Of a DNA stretch of 64,000 bases, positions 11,406 to 22,862 are shown in pieces. Within the stretch, counting starts at the first letter, position 1, and every line of letters begins with the position of its first letter. Below the pieces are notes generated by a model that was not told the DNA's origin, searched no databases, and was given only the letters and a program-made list of their open reading frames with translations. The DNA comes from Reticulitermes speratus (lineage: Eukaryota > Arthropoda > Insecta > Blattodea > Rhinotermitidae): the NCBI GenBank assembly GCA_021186555.1, contig JAJKFL010000014.1:29280033-29344032 (forward strand), given 5' to 3'. The translations under genes were made by a program, and so were the position numbers.

Positions 11406-11794
11406 GCTTGTTATAGTCTGCGTCATTATTATATATACACGTATACGATACACTACATCGCAAGTAGTTCAGTCCTTCTATTTGTTCAGTTTCTTTGTTG
11501 TCAGTAACCGCTGTGGTGTCCTAATGTGCCACTTCAATTAAATGCCGTGACTTTTGTTTTGGTAGTGGGAGTTTGAAAGTTGTGTTCCCCACAAATTATA
11601 TTTAATATAAATAATGACCGCTGTAGGCTATTCTGTTTCAGCAATGGCTGCCTGATCGTCAGAAAGCAAATAGTGTGTATAGTGTTCCGATTCATTCGGG
11701 AGTGATCCATTAGTTCATCATTTGACTGTCTTACAGTATTGTTCGTATGCATACTAAAAGTGCGAGTGATAATCTGCACCCTTGTCCATTTCCC
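11406..11794. other. No recognised feature
   Basis: A minus frame of 81 codons is present but shows no family features. Confidence 0.4.
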
Positions 11795-12345
11795 AATTTG
11801 TTTCTACCGTTTTTAGTTTTTCAGGCCTCCTTATCTATCGAAATGTTCGTATCTAAATATAAGCTTTGTACCGCGCTTTATTAAATATTGTGGAATACCT
11901 TTGTCAATCATTGCTGGCCAGAGTTCATTCCTGATAACTTTATCGAAGGCTTTGTCATAATCCAGAAATGCAATTAGAGCCGGTAAGTTATTCCCAGTGT
12001 TCCTCAGTCAGTTGATAAATAATGATGATACAATCCGTACGTGACCGTCCTTCCCCAAACCCATTGTGAGCCTCATATAACACAGATTCATACGCACTGT
12101 TTACTATTCGTGTTATTATCTATGTGCATATATGTTTTGTATCGAGAAGTAAGCGTACATTTACCGTTGCAATATTCAGTTCTGTCTGTTCTTGTAAATT
12201 TTAGCAATAAACGCCATCTTCCATTCTCTTGGTACATGTCCATACATCCAGCAAATATTAATAAGATCTAGGAAGCGCATCGGTAACCTCTGGGAGGTAC
12301 ATTTAAACATTTCTGTGTTCAGACCCTCAGTTGCATGCGTCTTCT
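11795..12345 (-). pseudogene. LINE reverse transcriptase relic (fingers and palm)
   Basis: Read on the minus strand across frames: LINICWMYGHVPREWKMA near 12200-12265, a broken Y(R)GISLL region near 12165, an NGFGEGRS-like block near 12060, and then LIAFLDYDKAFDKVIRNELW near 11910-11970. These match, in order, the conserved RT segments of jockey/RTE-type LINEs (WK.A...P..KKGD, NYRPISLL, QxGFRxGRS, FxDxxKAFDxV). Frameshifts and stops make it non-functional. The YADD region and the C-terminus are missing here. Confidence 0.85.
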
Positions 12346-12989
12346 TGGCTGTCAAATTTCTGGACGGACGCCTGTAGCAGTTATGTCATACAAGATCTAC
12401 GTGTTCTTTATTATTTGCCGCGATTTCGATTTCTTTTAACATCTAAAGAAAACAAATGTAGATCTTGAAAACGTAATTGTGTGGGAAAGCTCAGATTACG
12501 AGTATACGCTGTGTTTCATTATTGCACGTTGTTGGCGCAGAGTGCGTAAGTGAAAGTCTGGGGAAGCGATGTCATCCCACCCATCTGTCCCTCCTTGCCA
12601 TTTTCGAAATTGGTGAACGGTTTTCGATAGAACTAGGTAGGCCTCTTAAACTTGTCGAGTTGGTTTGTTTTTGGTCTGTATCTTCAGATGCAAGTCTTTT
12701 TAAAGCTGAGTTCGAACTTGAGGCTGTCAGGCATGGCACATCGTACAGCACATTCCAAAGTAACACGAGTTGGGGCCCATGAAGAGCTGCACATTACGTG
12801 TGAAACAGTTCTTAATGTAGCCATAGTTGAATGCAGTACAGGAAAACTGTTGTAGGCAGGCCTACGTGTTAACAGGAGTAAATTAATTCTGATATGTTCG
12901 TTCCAAATCCAGATGCACATAACAGCTTTGAAGAACTGCGTAGCGTCCACTTTTCGCACATTCGTTTGGAAAATAAGCATCGCGTAGTG
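12346..12989. other. No recognised feature
   Basis: Overlapping short frames on both strands (64-114 codons), none with recognisable composition or motif. Confidence 0.35.
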
Positions 12990-13416
12990 CAGTGTTTCCC
13001 AATTAATTTGAGAACCGAACCCTTTCACACCTCAATATCCATATACAGGGTGTACACAAAAGAATGGTGCGGTATCAATGGTGAATAAAGGGAAACCGCA
13101 CCATTCTTTTGTGTATACCCTGTATATGTGAATCTAAGGAAACTAGCCCAAAAGTAAGTAAGGAAATTAATACATATTAATACATATTAAATATTAAACA
13201 AGGATATGAACTCAGCATATTATGTAATTGCACATGCTTATAAATAAAAGTAATATTTCACATACACCAAAAATGAAGCTAGAAAACTAATGTGGTTCTG
13301 CTTTTATAATATATTTTAGATATATTTTTGGATTATAATGGAATATTCCTGTGGAACTCTCATTTTCATTTCGCGGAACCCCGGGGCTCCGCGTAACAGC
13401 CATTTGGGAAACATTA
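12990..13416. mobile_element. hAT-like MITE with nested hairpin MITE
   Basis: Left end CAGTGTTTCCCAA and right end TTGGGAAACATTA are imperfect inverted repeats. Flanking octamers GCGTAGTG (12982-12989) and ACTTAGTG (13417-13424) agree at 6 of 8 positions, fitting an aged 8-bp hAT duplication. A GGAACCCCGGGGCTCCGCG palindrome lies near the right end. No transposase frame is present. The element at 13040-13128 is inserted within it. Confidence 0.65.
13040..13128. mobile_element. Hairpin MITE with 34-bp arms
   Basis: Arms 13040-13073 and 13095-13128 are reverse complements at 33 of 34 positions, with a 21-nt loop. The outer end (TATACAGGGTGTACACAAA) resembles insect Tc1/mariner-type termini. 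Because the arms barely differ, it is younger than the hAT-like MITE that surrounds it. Confidence 0.85.
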
Positions 13417-13424
13417 ACTTAGTG

Positions 13425-15060
13425 AAATGGCACATGGGAATATGTTTTGTTGGTGAATACAAGTTTATTGTGATTCACTTATTGCGTAATACGTGCGTTG
13501 GTATGTTTCAGAGAAATATAAAAACAGGATAACAATGAAATTTTACATATTGCAATTTGTGACTGTCAATATTTGTTCATCTTAACCGATTTAGTCAAAA
13601 CAAGATTATCTCGTTTCGATAAAATGTGATAACTTCTTGTGCTGTGTAATTTATCCCGTTGTGACTTGTAAATAGCTTTACAGAAGTAAATATGTATGTG
13701 ACACGAGACGAAGTGAACTGTTGACGTTTGCCTTTCTAATGACTGGAGCTGCTGTAGCATAGTATCGGTATGGAAATAAGGTATTGACGTGATAGTGATA
13801 ATTCGTTAATAGAAGAAAGCAAATAACAATTTATGTTGATAAAGTAGCTGCTATTGAGAAGATACTGAAGGCGTCGATAACCAGTAATATAGTGTGTAAA
13901 CAGTCATTGTAGATTTATTGTATGCCATAAGAATAGTGATAAGATACGGAAACAAAATAACAAATGACGAAGTGCTGAAGTAAAAGGAATTAATTTCAAA
14001 GAATATTATATGCGAGATGTATATTATTTAGATTACACATTTAATTCCATTATTGATGATGATACATTTTAATTATCACTGTATATCAGCAGGCGTGTAA
14101 ATATCAGGGCTAGTGAAATGCCGCCTGTAAAATTAGAAATGAAGTGCATTTATTTTTAATATAGGTCATACTGGCATCAGGTCTTTCGAAATTTCGACTG
14201 GGGCCGTTACGTCAACTGGCTGAAGGACGTGTGCGTTTATATAGTATAATGTTAAGCACCAGTCGCTGCTGCTGTGAAGATGAAACATTTTCGACCAAAA
14301 TCGACACTGTACACTCGACCCCAGCATGCTGCCATCATCTACACATATTCGTAACTGTTTTCGAACAGTGTTTTTTAACGAACATAAGAACGACAAAAAA
14401 ATGACCGTTCTTGTTAAATATTGGAATTGTTTGTATGTAACATGAAGAACAATTTTTTTTTTTGCATTTTTTCCTTTCCTATTTTCTTTCCTTTATGTCA
14501 TGGTTTTTTGCATTTTTCTTAAGAAGTTTGTACTTCGTGCTTTGTGTCCCAGGCAGCGCGATGAGATTTACAGGAATGTTTCGAGGAGATGTGCTGTGTT
14601 ATAGCCAAGTTAATGGTGGCAAAACATTCCACAAGAATTGCGAACTGTCTTGTTTTCCTACCTTGAACGCAGCTCTGCAGATATTCAAACGCACAGCATA
14701 TGGTGATGACGACGCAGGCAAGTGACACATCAATCAAACGCCACGAGGAGTGTTGCGCCGCGCGTTGTGTAAGTTTTACGACCGCCGGAACTTTCTACTA
14801 CACGGGCGTCTGTTAGCACTAGCACAGCAGGTGTACTGTTTCAGTGTCACATCCATCTTTCCGGGGTAAAAGAGATTTTAGGAAGCGTCGCATTATAACC
14901 AGTGAAAGTAGCACAAGAAGCCGTAATAAGACACAGCAGATTACCTACTAATAAGATCATATATATATTAGCTTGTCGTATTGTGTAAGACAGTCTCGTC
15001 TTTCAAAGATAGACACAGTGACCTTTATTCTGGGCGAGGCACCGTTTATGTTGATGAATA
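13425..15060. other. No recognised feature
   Basis: AT-rich, with oligo-T near 14451-14470. One plus frame (14462-14725) begins with a hydrophobic, Phe-rich stretch that comes from the T tract; I do not read it as a gene. Confidence 0.4.
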
Positions 15061-15065
15061 TATAG

Positions 15066-15101
15066 CAGCGTTTCGGAGGATTGAACTACCCATCATCAGA
15101 G
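15066..15101 (-). ncRNA. Degenerate hammerhead motif
   Basis: Minus strand: CUGAUGA (15099-15093), extra U, only a weak 3-bp stem II (GGG/UCC), then GAAAC (15074-15070) followed by GCUGC. Both catalytic boxes are intact, but the usual palindromic ACGU is lost and stem II is poor. Probably an old P1-like remnant. Confidence 0.45.
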
Positions 15102-15189
15102 TAGGACAGTAACCCCGTGCCCAGCGCTGTTTTGACTATACGCATTTGAAAATAATTTAATGTTCATTCATCCATTCTTTCTGTAGTCT

Positions 15190-15640
15190 TGTCTTACGAC
15201 AGGTTAGTAGCCTCTTCCAAAGCGAGTTCTCCGCAGAGTGCGATCTAGTACTTTCTCTTTCAGTTTCAAGTGCCTTGTCTTTTCCGTAAGGCCATCCAGC
15301 AACTGCTTACATCTTCTTCCTCGTCTTCCCGTCACTTCTATCCTTCCTCTTATCTTTCCTTCAATAATGTGTTTTAGAAGGCAGTTTCTACGCAAAATGT
15401 GACCAATCCAGTTAGCCTTTCTTCTGCTGTATGTAGGACATTCCTCTCCTCCCTTTTTGACTCTGTGTAATACTTCATTTCTCATAATCTGTCCAACCGA
15501 TCTTCTCCATCCTTCTCCAGCACCACATTGCAAAACTTCCCAGGTATTTGTGATCGGCTTTCCGAAGTGTCCCAAGTTTCAGCACCACACAAAGCTATGC
15601 TCCAAATGTAGCACTTTATTAGTTTCAATTTAAAGTATGA
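15190..15640 (-). pseudogene. LINE ORF2 C-terminal relic (NWIGHILRR family)
   Basis: The minus strand gives KCYIWSIALCGAETW near 15600, then (after a frameshift) RRSVGQIMRNEVLHRV, RRKANWIGHILRRNCLLKH, IRGRIEVTGRRGRRCKQLLD and RTLRRTRFGRGY. This is the region after the polymerase domain in a common insect LINE family; the GHILRR..L..H..EGK pattern is typical. The longest intact frame is 15204-15575 (123 codons), but upstream frameshifts mark it as dead. Confidence 0.88.
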
Positions 15641-16129
15641 ATTTAAAAATTGTCGAAAGCTGGAAATTTTAAATCCACGCGGATATGTGCGAGCGGTTAC
15701 TCTACCGCCGCGGAAGCTGGCAGCATCAGCTACCCAGGTACGGCGTCAGTGTTTAATATCCAAAGATGTGTGTATTTTAAGTTTTTTTTTGGGGGGGGGT
15801 CCATAAGCGTCCAAGTTCACGTAATCCTATTTTTCCCTATAAGAAGTTCGCGTAACGCGGTTTTGCCGATCAGGCGTGATCACTCCCCCTAACACCCGCG
15901 CTGGACGTGGGATCATTGTGTTATGTGATGTCATGTCTACTGGATGTACCAAGTGTTGGAGGAACGCGCCGCCTCCAGCTTCAGAGTATGAATGGTACAT
16001 GATGACGTTGAGATTGGTAGACTGGTTCGAATGATTCAGAATACTTTGCTTCTTGAGATGATTCACCCCCTTTGTGTTCACAACATAACAAGAAATACAG
16101 ATATACTCAGCCCAAACACAACTTTTTTG
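15641..16129. other. No recognised feature; T9G9 junction
   Basis: Contains T9 followed by G9 at 15782-15799. No other structure recognised. Confidence 0.4.
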
Positions 16130-16490
16130 TACAGATAAAGTCAACTACATGTTTCGACTAATGACGGTAGCCATAATCAGGCTGATCACAAAAATATGAA
16201 AAGGAAATGTTTACAGCTGCATCGGTGGTTAGAGATCTCGAATTACATATTATTATTATTATTGTTATTATATTGAACGCATTTAAAATTATCTTAACAT
16301 TGGCGTATCGTCACTTTATTATATTGATTATATGCTTTCATAATTTTGTGATTTTATAACTGTAATTTTTAACTTAAAGGGGAGGCCTCCACCTCAACTC
16401 ATACTTTTATTTTTGTAGTTTTGTGAATTCATAACTTATGCTTGCCAGCGTACGCAGCCGAAACATGTTGTAGAAAATAAAATAAGAGCA
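16130..16490. repeat. Degenerate inverted-repeat element with hammerhead-like ends
   Basis: The left end holds a minus-strand hammerhead-like core (16182-16145): CUGAUUA, extra U, stem II GGCUA/UAGUC, GAAACAUGU, A as H17. The invariant G8 is U, so it should be inactive. The right end (about 16425-16475) is a diverged mirror ending GCCGAAACATGTTGTAG. The interior has an ATT microsatellite (16248-16262). The build resembles the better-preserved element at 48911-49651. Confidence 0.65.
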
Positions 16491-17158
16491 TGAAAATAGT
16501 GTTGTGTTTATTCTGTAAAGATTGGATTAGTGATTATATATATACGCACAACGGGATGATTCCAAAATTTACGACCTATTTGCTTACCGTTTCTCTTCTC
16601 TAACCACATTCCTCCCTCCTCCCCTTTATTTTTCGTAAAAGAGCCGAATGTTTTACATTTCGGATATTACAGCAATATAAAGGTTAATAGATGGATTATA
16701 ACGGCGGCAGGTAGTACGAATGAGATCAGCCTGCAGTGGAATATTTTATAGGCTTTACGACGTTGGCCGGTCACAACACTTCACGCGTTTTGACGGCTGT
16801 GCTAACGAAGACTTTGTTCCATACATCCTCGATCGGATCCGAAACGGAAGGGCGACGTGAGTGGGGTAGTTGGTCCGGACTTAGTTGATAATGGCGCTTC
16901 AGCCACAGCAAGGAACTGTCATTAGCGTTTGGAGCGTGACCAAGTCGAAGTCACTCTGCAACTGACAGTCTGTCCTTTTGGTGTCGAGGCCCACCTGAAG
17001 CTCAGGACGGGATCTTGCTAAGTAGTGAGCCTGACCAGGGAAGTCATTGTCGCCTTGGGGCGTCCTCCCTGACGACATGACACTTCTGTCTTGTGGCCGG
17101 TGTCTTCGTCTTTATCAAGAATACGTAGTTAAATATGTACAGTCTAAGCAATTGAACT
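16491..17158. other. No recognised feature
   Basis: No open frame of note and no repeat recognised. Confidence 0.4.
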
Positions 17159-17372
17159 GGCCGATCCCGGTGGCCGCGAAGTCTAAGGCATACGTGAGCA
17201 GTCGCTGGATTGCTGGGCCCGCGGGTTCGAATCCCGCTGAAGGCATGGATGTTCGTCTCTTTGTGTTTGTTGTGTGTGGTTCAGGTAGCGGCGTCTGCGA
17301 CGAGCTGATACCTTGTCCAGAGGAGTCCTACTGGATGTGTGTGTCTAAGTGTGTGTTGATCTAGAAACCTCA
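17159..17372 (+). mobile_element. SINE-C copy
   Basis: GCCGATCCCGGTGGCCGCG, B box GGGTTCGAATCCCGC, then ATACCTTGTCCAGAGGAGTC and TCTAGAAACCTCAAAC. The 3' part (GGGCTGTCGAGCC block) is missing, so it ends early. Confidence 0.88.
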
Positions 17373-18586
17373 AACTATATTCAGTGGTGCGTATGTACAC
17401 AGTATATAGTCTACAAGGCATCTATCAGTCGGGACTCTTTAAAGCAGATGATAGCATATCTTATTTACTTTGTACTGCACCGACGGCACCGCCGCCAAGT
17501 TTAAACCTCTGATATCTTCTTTGTTGGGCTTCGCCTCGTCTAGTGTCGCGAACAGTTTTTATTTTCGTGATTCAGTATGACTTCTGCATTTGAAGTATCA
17601 AATTCGTATGAATTAGGTAGATTTAAAAATGTAGTTAGTACCTCGCAGTAAACACTCAAAGAGTCGGGGCTTCATTTAAAAGATATTAAACCTCCACCTG
17701 AAATAGATTAGGATCTCCAAACTAAGCGGCGGCTCTAGTTACGTATACTTGTAACTAAGTTGGAAACTATATATATATATAATATGTACTGAAATATATA
17801 CAAGATGGTGACTTGACTTCTTAGACAATTTTGTTAGTATTTAATTGTGTTCAGTTTGCTACCATTGCTTTTCGTAGTACTCAGAGCCGGATGGATGGGA
17901 GTACAGATGTTGAAACGGCATATTCCGCCCCCGCAGAAGTACATTTAAAGCAGAGTGGTAACTATATGCATCATTTGCCTTAACAACAAAATGCGCTGCA
18001 TTTTTGCCACAGTTTATTTATATTATGTTTCAGTTCTCAGAATAAACAGCCATTATTTCACTATACACAATTAACCGGTTCATTTTTGTAATTGAGACGT
18101 AGCTTGTTTTCTGTGAGGTAGGAACTGATTTTTAAATGTTATTTGCGTAGTTTCAGGCTTTAAAGTGTTAAGAAATTCCGAAATAGCAGTGGTGATAATT
18201 GACAGCAGCAGAGCATTCTATGTCTGTATCAGAGCATTTCTCTTTGCACCCTTAAAGATAAGGCAACACTGTTTAATGCTCTCTGTTCTGGGTCATTGGC
18301 CCAATAGGTGTCTTCCCTACTTATATTCAGTACTGAGTATGGTAATCCCTTCTTGACCCATATTAAACGAATTTGTTGGTGAAGAAGCCGTAGAAGTGCA
18401 GTTTTTGTAGGGATGGATTAACATAGGATCCGATTGGCAGAGCGAAGCGAAAGTGAACTGCTGGGGCTTCTCGAGTGTCCGATTCATACATAGAGCAGAA
18501 TCAATACAGTCCATGTATGCTGCCTTTAAATTACGTTTCAACGCCTGACTTTACGTTTCTGTTGCAAGGATTATCACGAGTCCCCT
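17373..18586. other. No recognised feature
   Basis: AT-rich, with a short (TA)n run near 17769-17780. No gene or repeat family recognised. Confidence 0.4.
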
Positions 18587-19092
18587 GCTGAGACAGACGT
18601 ACATACAACCGTAGCATGCAGTGAGAGGTAAAGGCAGACGTACATACAACCGTAGCATGCAGTGAGAGGTAAAGGCAGACGTACATACAGCCGTAGCATG
18701 CAGTGAGAGGTAAAGGCAGACGTACATACAGCCGTAGCATGCAGTGAGAGTAAAGGCAGACGTACATACACCAGCTCGCTAGCATGCAGTGAGAGGTAAA
18801 GGCAGACGTACATACAGCCGTAGCATGCAGTGAGAGGTAAAGGCAGACGTACATACAGCCGTAGCATGCAGTGAGAGGTAAAGGCAGACGTACATACAGC
18901 CGTAGCATGCAGTGAGAGGTAAAGGCAGACGTACATACAGCCGTAGCATGCAGTGAGAGGTAAAGGCAGACGTACATACAGCCGTAGCATGCAGTGGTAG
19001 AGAGGTAAAGGCAGACGACATCACCTAGCATGCAGTGAGGGTAAAGGCAGACGTACATACAGCCGTAGCATGCAGTGAGAGGTAAAGGCAGA
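18587..19092. repeat. 41-bp tandem array, about 12 copies
   Basis: GTAAAGGCAG recurs every 41 bp (for example 18628 and 18669), with unit core ACGTACATACAGCCGTAGC and ATGCAGTGAGAG. Variant units occur near 18770 (CCAGCTCGCTAGC), 18995 (GTGGTAGAGAG) and 19015. All three minus-strand frames stay open over much of the array because the unit has few minus-strand stops; this explains frames of up to 175 codons and is not evidence of a gene. The array ends where a SINE-A tail begins. Confidence 0.95.
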
Positions 19093-19185
19093 GTTCTCCT
19101 TCTGCGTCTAATTACGCATCACGCCATGAAGTCTTATTAGGGGAAGGTGGTATGGCTTCACGCAGTCTTGATCTCGGACTAAATG
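19093..19185 (-). mobile_element. SINE-A 3' fragment joined to the 41-bp array
   Basis: Reversed SINE-A end: AGTTCTCC, ACGCCATGAAGTCTTATTAG and a diverged GGTGGTATGGCTTC. Its tail (GGTAAAGGCAG) is the same string that opens every unit of the array to its left. Confidence 0.6.
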
Positions 19186-19431
19186 CGAATCGTCTGCGTT
19201 ACGCTCGGCCACTTCGTCCGGTGGTGGCAGGTCTCCCGGTACCCGTTGGACAAGAGGCTTGCTGCTACCACAGCCAGTCAAGACACTGCGGAAAAGAGAA
19301 TAATTTCTTTCTTGGTCGGAAATGGAACTTAATTATATCAATTTGAGGGATCCGGCTGGGTTGTTTTGTAACATAAGCGCTACAGTATCGAAAACCGAAA
19401 TGCGTAGTTTAAGGTACTACTGAACGTAGTT

Positions 19432-19590
19432 GTAGAATGGGTAGTACTCCTGCATCGCATTTGGGGGGTGAGGGGTTCAAATGTTGGCCCGGTGACTGGT
19501 TGTTTAAGGTGATTTTCCTCAATTGCTCCAGGCAGTTGCCGGCAGAGTATCTCATACCAGGCCCAGCCACCACTGTTCCACACCATTTAC
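19432..19590 (+). mobile_element. SINE-D copy (tRNA-derived)
   Basis: GGGTAGTACTCCTGCATCGC, then a B-box-like GAGGGGTTCAAATGTTGG, then GGTGATTTTCCTCAATTGCT and AGTATCTCATACCAGGC. The order of a tRNA-like head and a TTTTCC(CT)CA block also appears at 4700-4835. Limits are approximate. Confidence 0.5.
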
Positions 19591-19699
19591 ATTTAATTAT
19601 TTAATAATCGTAATAATCATGTTGTCTTTCGAGGCGGTATGGGCAGAGTTACCAATAGTGTCGTTAAATAAACCACAGGCCTGTATAAATCAAGCAGAA

Positions 19700-19900
19700 A
19701 AGTGCGAAATTTGGGGTTCTCACAGCGGTGTTGCTCAGGATTCAGTTTTTCTGGAGTGCGACGCTCTCTTGTTGCGTGAGTGGTTTACGACGTTCTGAGG
19801 GCGTACTGCCTTGGCCACTGAAGATGAAAGCACGAGGTTCCTTCGAAACGTCGGGAACTACTCACCCCAACGATACAGCATGCATATCGAGGTCCATGCA
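19700..19900. repeat. P1 fold-back element
   Basis: Left end GAAATTTGGGGTTCTCACAG; left inner half (TACGACGTTCTGAGGGCGTA) is a decayed minus-facing hammerhead; the right half holds the better plus-facing one at 19814-19855 and continues AACTACTCACCCCAACGATA. The two halves mirror each other around about 19815. Confidence 0.7.
19814..19855 (+). ncRNA. Hammerhead ribozyme motif (P1 type)
   Basis: CUGAAGA (19818-19824), extra U, stem II GAAAG/CCUUC (four pairs and one A-C mismatch) with a 9-nt loop, GAAAC, palindromic ACGU, H17 = C (19852). Stem I has a mismatch next to the core (A against G) followed by CC/GG. All core bases are intact; activity is uncertain because of the two mismatches. Confidence 0.55.
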
Positions 19901-19924
19901 TAACTCGCCGAATATACATCAGAC

Positions 19925-20085
19925 CGAAAAATGTCTGGAGTGAGAGCTGTAGAGAAAAGTGAAACACGTTTTATGATCGTTACACTTTGAGAGTCACTCT
20001 TAACGGTTTTTGGGATAATCATTGTACTGCCGGGGTGGGTGTTTAAATTTTAGCGCACGGTTTATGAGAAACGTATTATTTGACC
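19925..20085 (+). repeat. R1 dispersed repeat fragment
   Basis: GAGCTGTAGAGAAAAGTGAA, ACACGTTTTATGATCGTTAC and ACGGTTTATGAGA match, in order, the right part of the R1 copy at 31005-31395 (TTGTAGAGAAAATCAAAACA, CACATTTTATGTTCAGTAAC, CCGTTTGTGAGATAATG). Confidence 0.55.
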
Positions 20086-21499
20086 AGAAAAAGATAAAAT
20101 TATGAAATGTACACCATTTTGTGGAAAATAAAACAGATTATGTAGCATATCTTAAAAATAAAGTTAATTTTATTGTTGCCTAAATGTATAAAATGAATTT
20201 GTAGGGGTTCTTTTGTACGTGCGATCTCGTATGCGAACGCAGGTTTTTAAAAGTTTGAGGGAATGAAATCGAAAGCAACGGAATTATTAACATAATGCGT
20301 ACATTTCCTAACTTTTTTAAAGAGATGATTGACCCTTTGAATACTAACGTTGGTCTAAATCACAGGAGAATCTGAATGTTCGGAATTTCGGCCTTCCGTG
20401 ATCACCCATTTTAATCCCATTTTTCGACCTTTCGTAGCTGTTTCCGACGAATCGGGTTGAGACTACATGCCTGGCGATTCGGCTTCTCCCACTCTTTTGC
20501 ACAGAACACTTGCCAGCTCAGTCAAGCTCCGTCTTTCTTTCAGTGAGGTTCATTGGTTTGGCACTTTATGGAATGACACTCTCCGTCACTCATCTAATGC
20601 ATTTAATGCCCCAAAAAGTGTTTGTATTTTATTAAAAATAAATGTTCATGCTGTTTATGCTTTTTGACGTTATTTTATGTTCTTATTACTGGTACTTTCG
20701 TAAGTTCTTTGAATAAAATAGGCGTTTTACTTTGAGAATGGATTTCAGTGTTCTTGATTTCGATGTTCGTGACTTTTATCGGTTCCTTGAATCACGAGCA
20801 TCGAGACTACTGTGTACAAACTGAGTTCCAACTTCACGGAGATCGCAGTTGGTGTCCATGGTAAACACTAGCCACTTAATGTTGTGTAGGGAAATAACCG
20901 GTACTGATGGTGAGAATCAGACAAAACACATAAATACACTTTGTGGGCAAAATGCCGAGTGTGTTAATGTCACAACATGTACTCACGATGGGGCTTTAAA
21001 CGATTGAACGTGGCAGTAATTTGGGCTTCAATTGTAGGCCGATACTAGCACAGCAATTCCAGGTTGTGTGTCCTGTTGACACGTCGATTATCGTGTCCAC
21101 GTCGGTCAGTTGTGACTGTACGAAAAGCCTGCCTACATTGTCTTGCAGTGTCCACTTTATCTCGTCTTGCTCTCTGTTCTGTACACAATACAAATCCTGT
21201 TAACGCCGTGTAGCAAGAGCGTACGCCACAACTGGACGTTTGACCTTTATCTTGACTAGTAAACAGCCCTCTCACTGAAGAGGTGGACGGGATGGAGGTC
21301 AGTGGCTGTATCCACTTGTATTAAAATATTTGAGCTTTTTAATCTGTTGTTACACAACACGTTTCATAGAGGTCAGCTGTTCGGTTACAGGTCAAGTACA
21401 GTCTGGCTAGAAGCTACGAAGTTCTTTAGCCTCAAATGCGGCACGATGATGCTGAAAGCTTTTCTTGTTCAAATTCTGATTGTGTAAATTCCTACCCTG
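20086..21499. other. No recognised feature
   Basis: AT-rich; the short frames at 20996-21275 on both strands are shadows of each other. Nothing recognised. Confidence 0.4.
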
Positions 21500-21723
21500 T
21501 CTACGCCATGCAGGCATTATCAAACTCAGCATCAGATGGAGGTGAATAGTGATCTTTGTACCAAGGCGTTTTACCCCGTCGGATAGGGCCCCCGGTTCGC
21601 TTTGAATGTGAGAGGGTGGGTGGACACCAGAACCGGTCTGGACGCTTTGGAGAGGGGACATCTCTCGCCCCTGCCGGGAATCGAACCCTCTGTTTACAGC
21701 CCGTTGTTTAGTCATCATACCAA
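21500..21723 (-). mobile_element. SINE-A copy
   Basis: Minus-strand B box GAGGGTTCGATTCCCGGCAG, GATGTCCCCTCTCCAAAGCG, GTCCAGACCGGTTCTGGTGT, then a diverged GTAAAACGCC and tail. Antisense reading gives the false frame 21407-21931. Confidence 0.8.
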
Positions 21724-21819
21724 TTAAATGAATATATGTGCATATATATGTATATAAGATATGTGCAGAATTTGGTGGCGAAATGTCTTTGGAGGGGTAG
21801 CTTAAAAGGAAGAAACAGC

Positions 21820-22010
21820 TTGGCTTGTGGGATGATGCTGTGTAGTTTGGTAGGTGGGTACCCGACGTTTCGGAGGAATCTGCTGATTTTACTTCAGTCA
21901 TGAAAATGTAGAAAGCAGGTTCCTCCGACATGTTGGTGTACTACATCCACATAATCACAGGCGTCTTATCCCAGCAGATAACCACCACCGTGAAAACCTG
22001 AGCTCTCACA
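21820..22010. repeat. P1 fold-back element, both hammerheads decayed
   Basis: Left half: TGTAGTTTGGTAGGTGGGTA, CCGACGTTTCGGAGGAATCT, ending TACTTCAGTCATG. On the minus strand this is CUGAAGU (A9 changed to U) with GAAACGUC kept. Right half: TGAAAATGTAGAAAGCAGGT then TCCTCCGACATG, with GAAAC lost. Right end ACCACCACCGTGAAAACCTG mirrors the family's left end. Confidence 0.7.
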
Positions 22011-22388
22011 TGGAGTACGGAAGTTCATAGATCTTGTTTCATAAGTTGAACTGTAAGTAAGTCACTGACGATGTAGGCTTAACATACTTACGTAACATGG
22101 AACAGATTCTGCCTTTCATTTCGCAGATTTGACAGACAAACCGTTCAGTGTTGTCAAACTGGTATTGTCATAAACTGGTTGTATGCTTCAACCCCTTCAA
22201 ATTTAGCGTTTGCTTGTGTTGATCTGCCAGGTTTAACGCTGAAAACACTGCAATTTTTCCCAGTCAGTGTACTTAGGTTTTCCATATGATTCTTCAAATG
22301 AACAGCGATTATTTCCCTGTACAGCATTCACTGATTGGTCTTTCTAATGGAAAAACACTGCGTTCTGTGTGCGGCACGAACCAAATCT

Positions 22389-22551
22389 TTCCCAGGCGGT
22401 TAGTCGCCGGCCTGTCACCTCGGAGGCCCGTATTTGATTCTGGGTCAGTCCACGTAAGATGTGTGGTGGACAAAGTGTCAACGAGGACAGGTCTTCCTCC
22501 GAATAATTTTATTTTCCGCTGTCAGTATCATTCCACCGGTGCTACAAACTC
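22389..22551 (+). mobile_element. SINE-B copy (tRNA-derived)
   Basis: CCCAGGCGGTTAGTCGCCGG (A-box region), CGTATTTGATTCTGGGTCAG (diverged B box), TGTGTGGTGGACAAAGTGTC, then CGCTGTCAGTATCATTCCAC and CGGTGCTACA. Same order as the copies at 27656-27845 (minus) and 32445-32595 (plus). Confidence 0.88.
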
Positions 22552-22862
22552 CATGTTAATAGTACCATTATCAGAAGGACAAGCGGGAGAAGCGTGGGAA
22601 TCTTCAAACGAAGTACTGACTGCTCTTTCGGATATCGAGGAGCATTCGGCAGAAAATTACTTTCACACTGCCTTTTGTTTAAGTTTTCAGTGGGTTTAGT
22701 GCACTGCCAAGAATTCCCCCGTGTTTGCAAATCGCCGGCCCTGACTTTTACTAAGTGTGGATACATTCTGGAATGTATAACCAACGAGATGTCTGGATGC
22801 GGAATTTCTCTCGGTTATGACAACATTGTTCTGTTTCTGGAATAATTTGAAGGATGTGAATG

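Noticed and set aside
18531-19058. Minus frame of 175 codons (and 138 and 81 in the other frames), Cys/Leu/Tyr-rich
   Set aside because: It is the 41-bp tandem array read in all three frames; period and lack of stops explain it.
21407-21931. Minus frame of 174 codons
   Set aside because: It runs through a minus-strand SINE-A and half of a P1 element.
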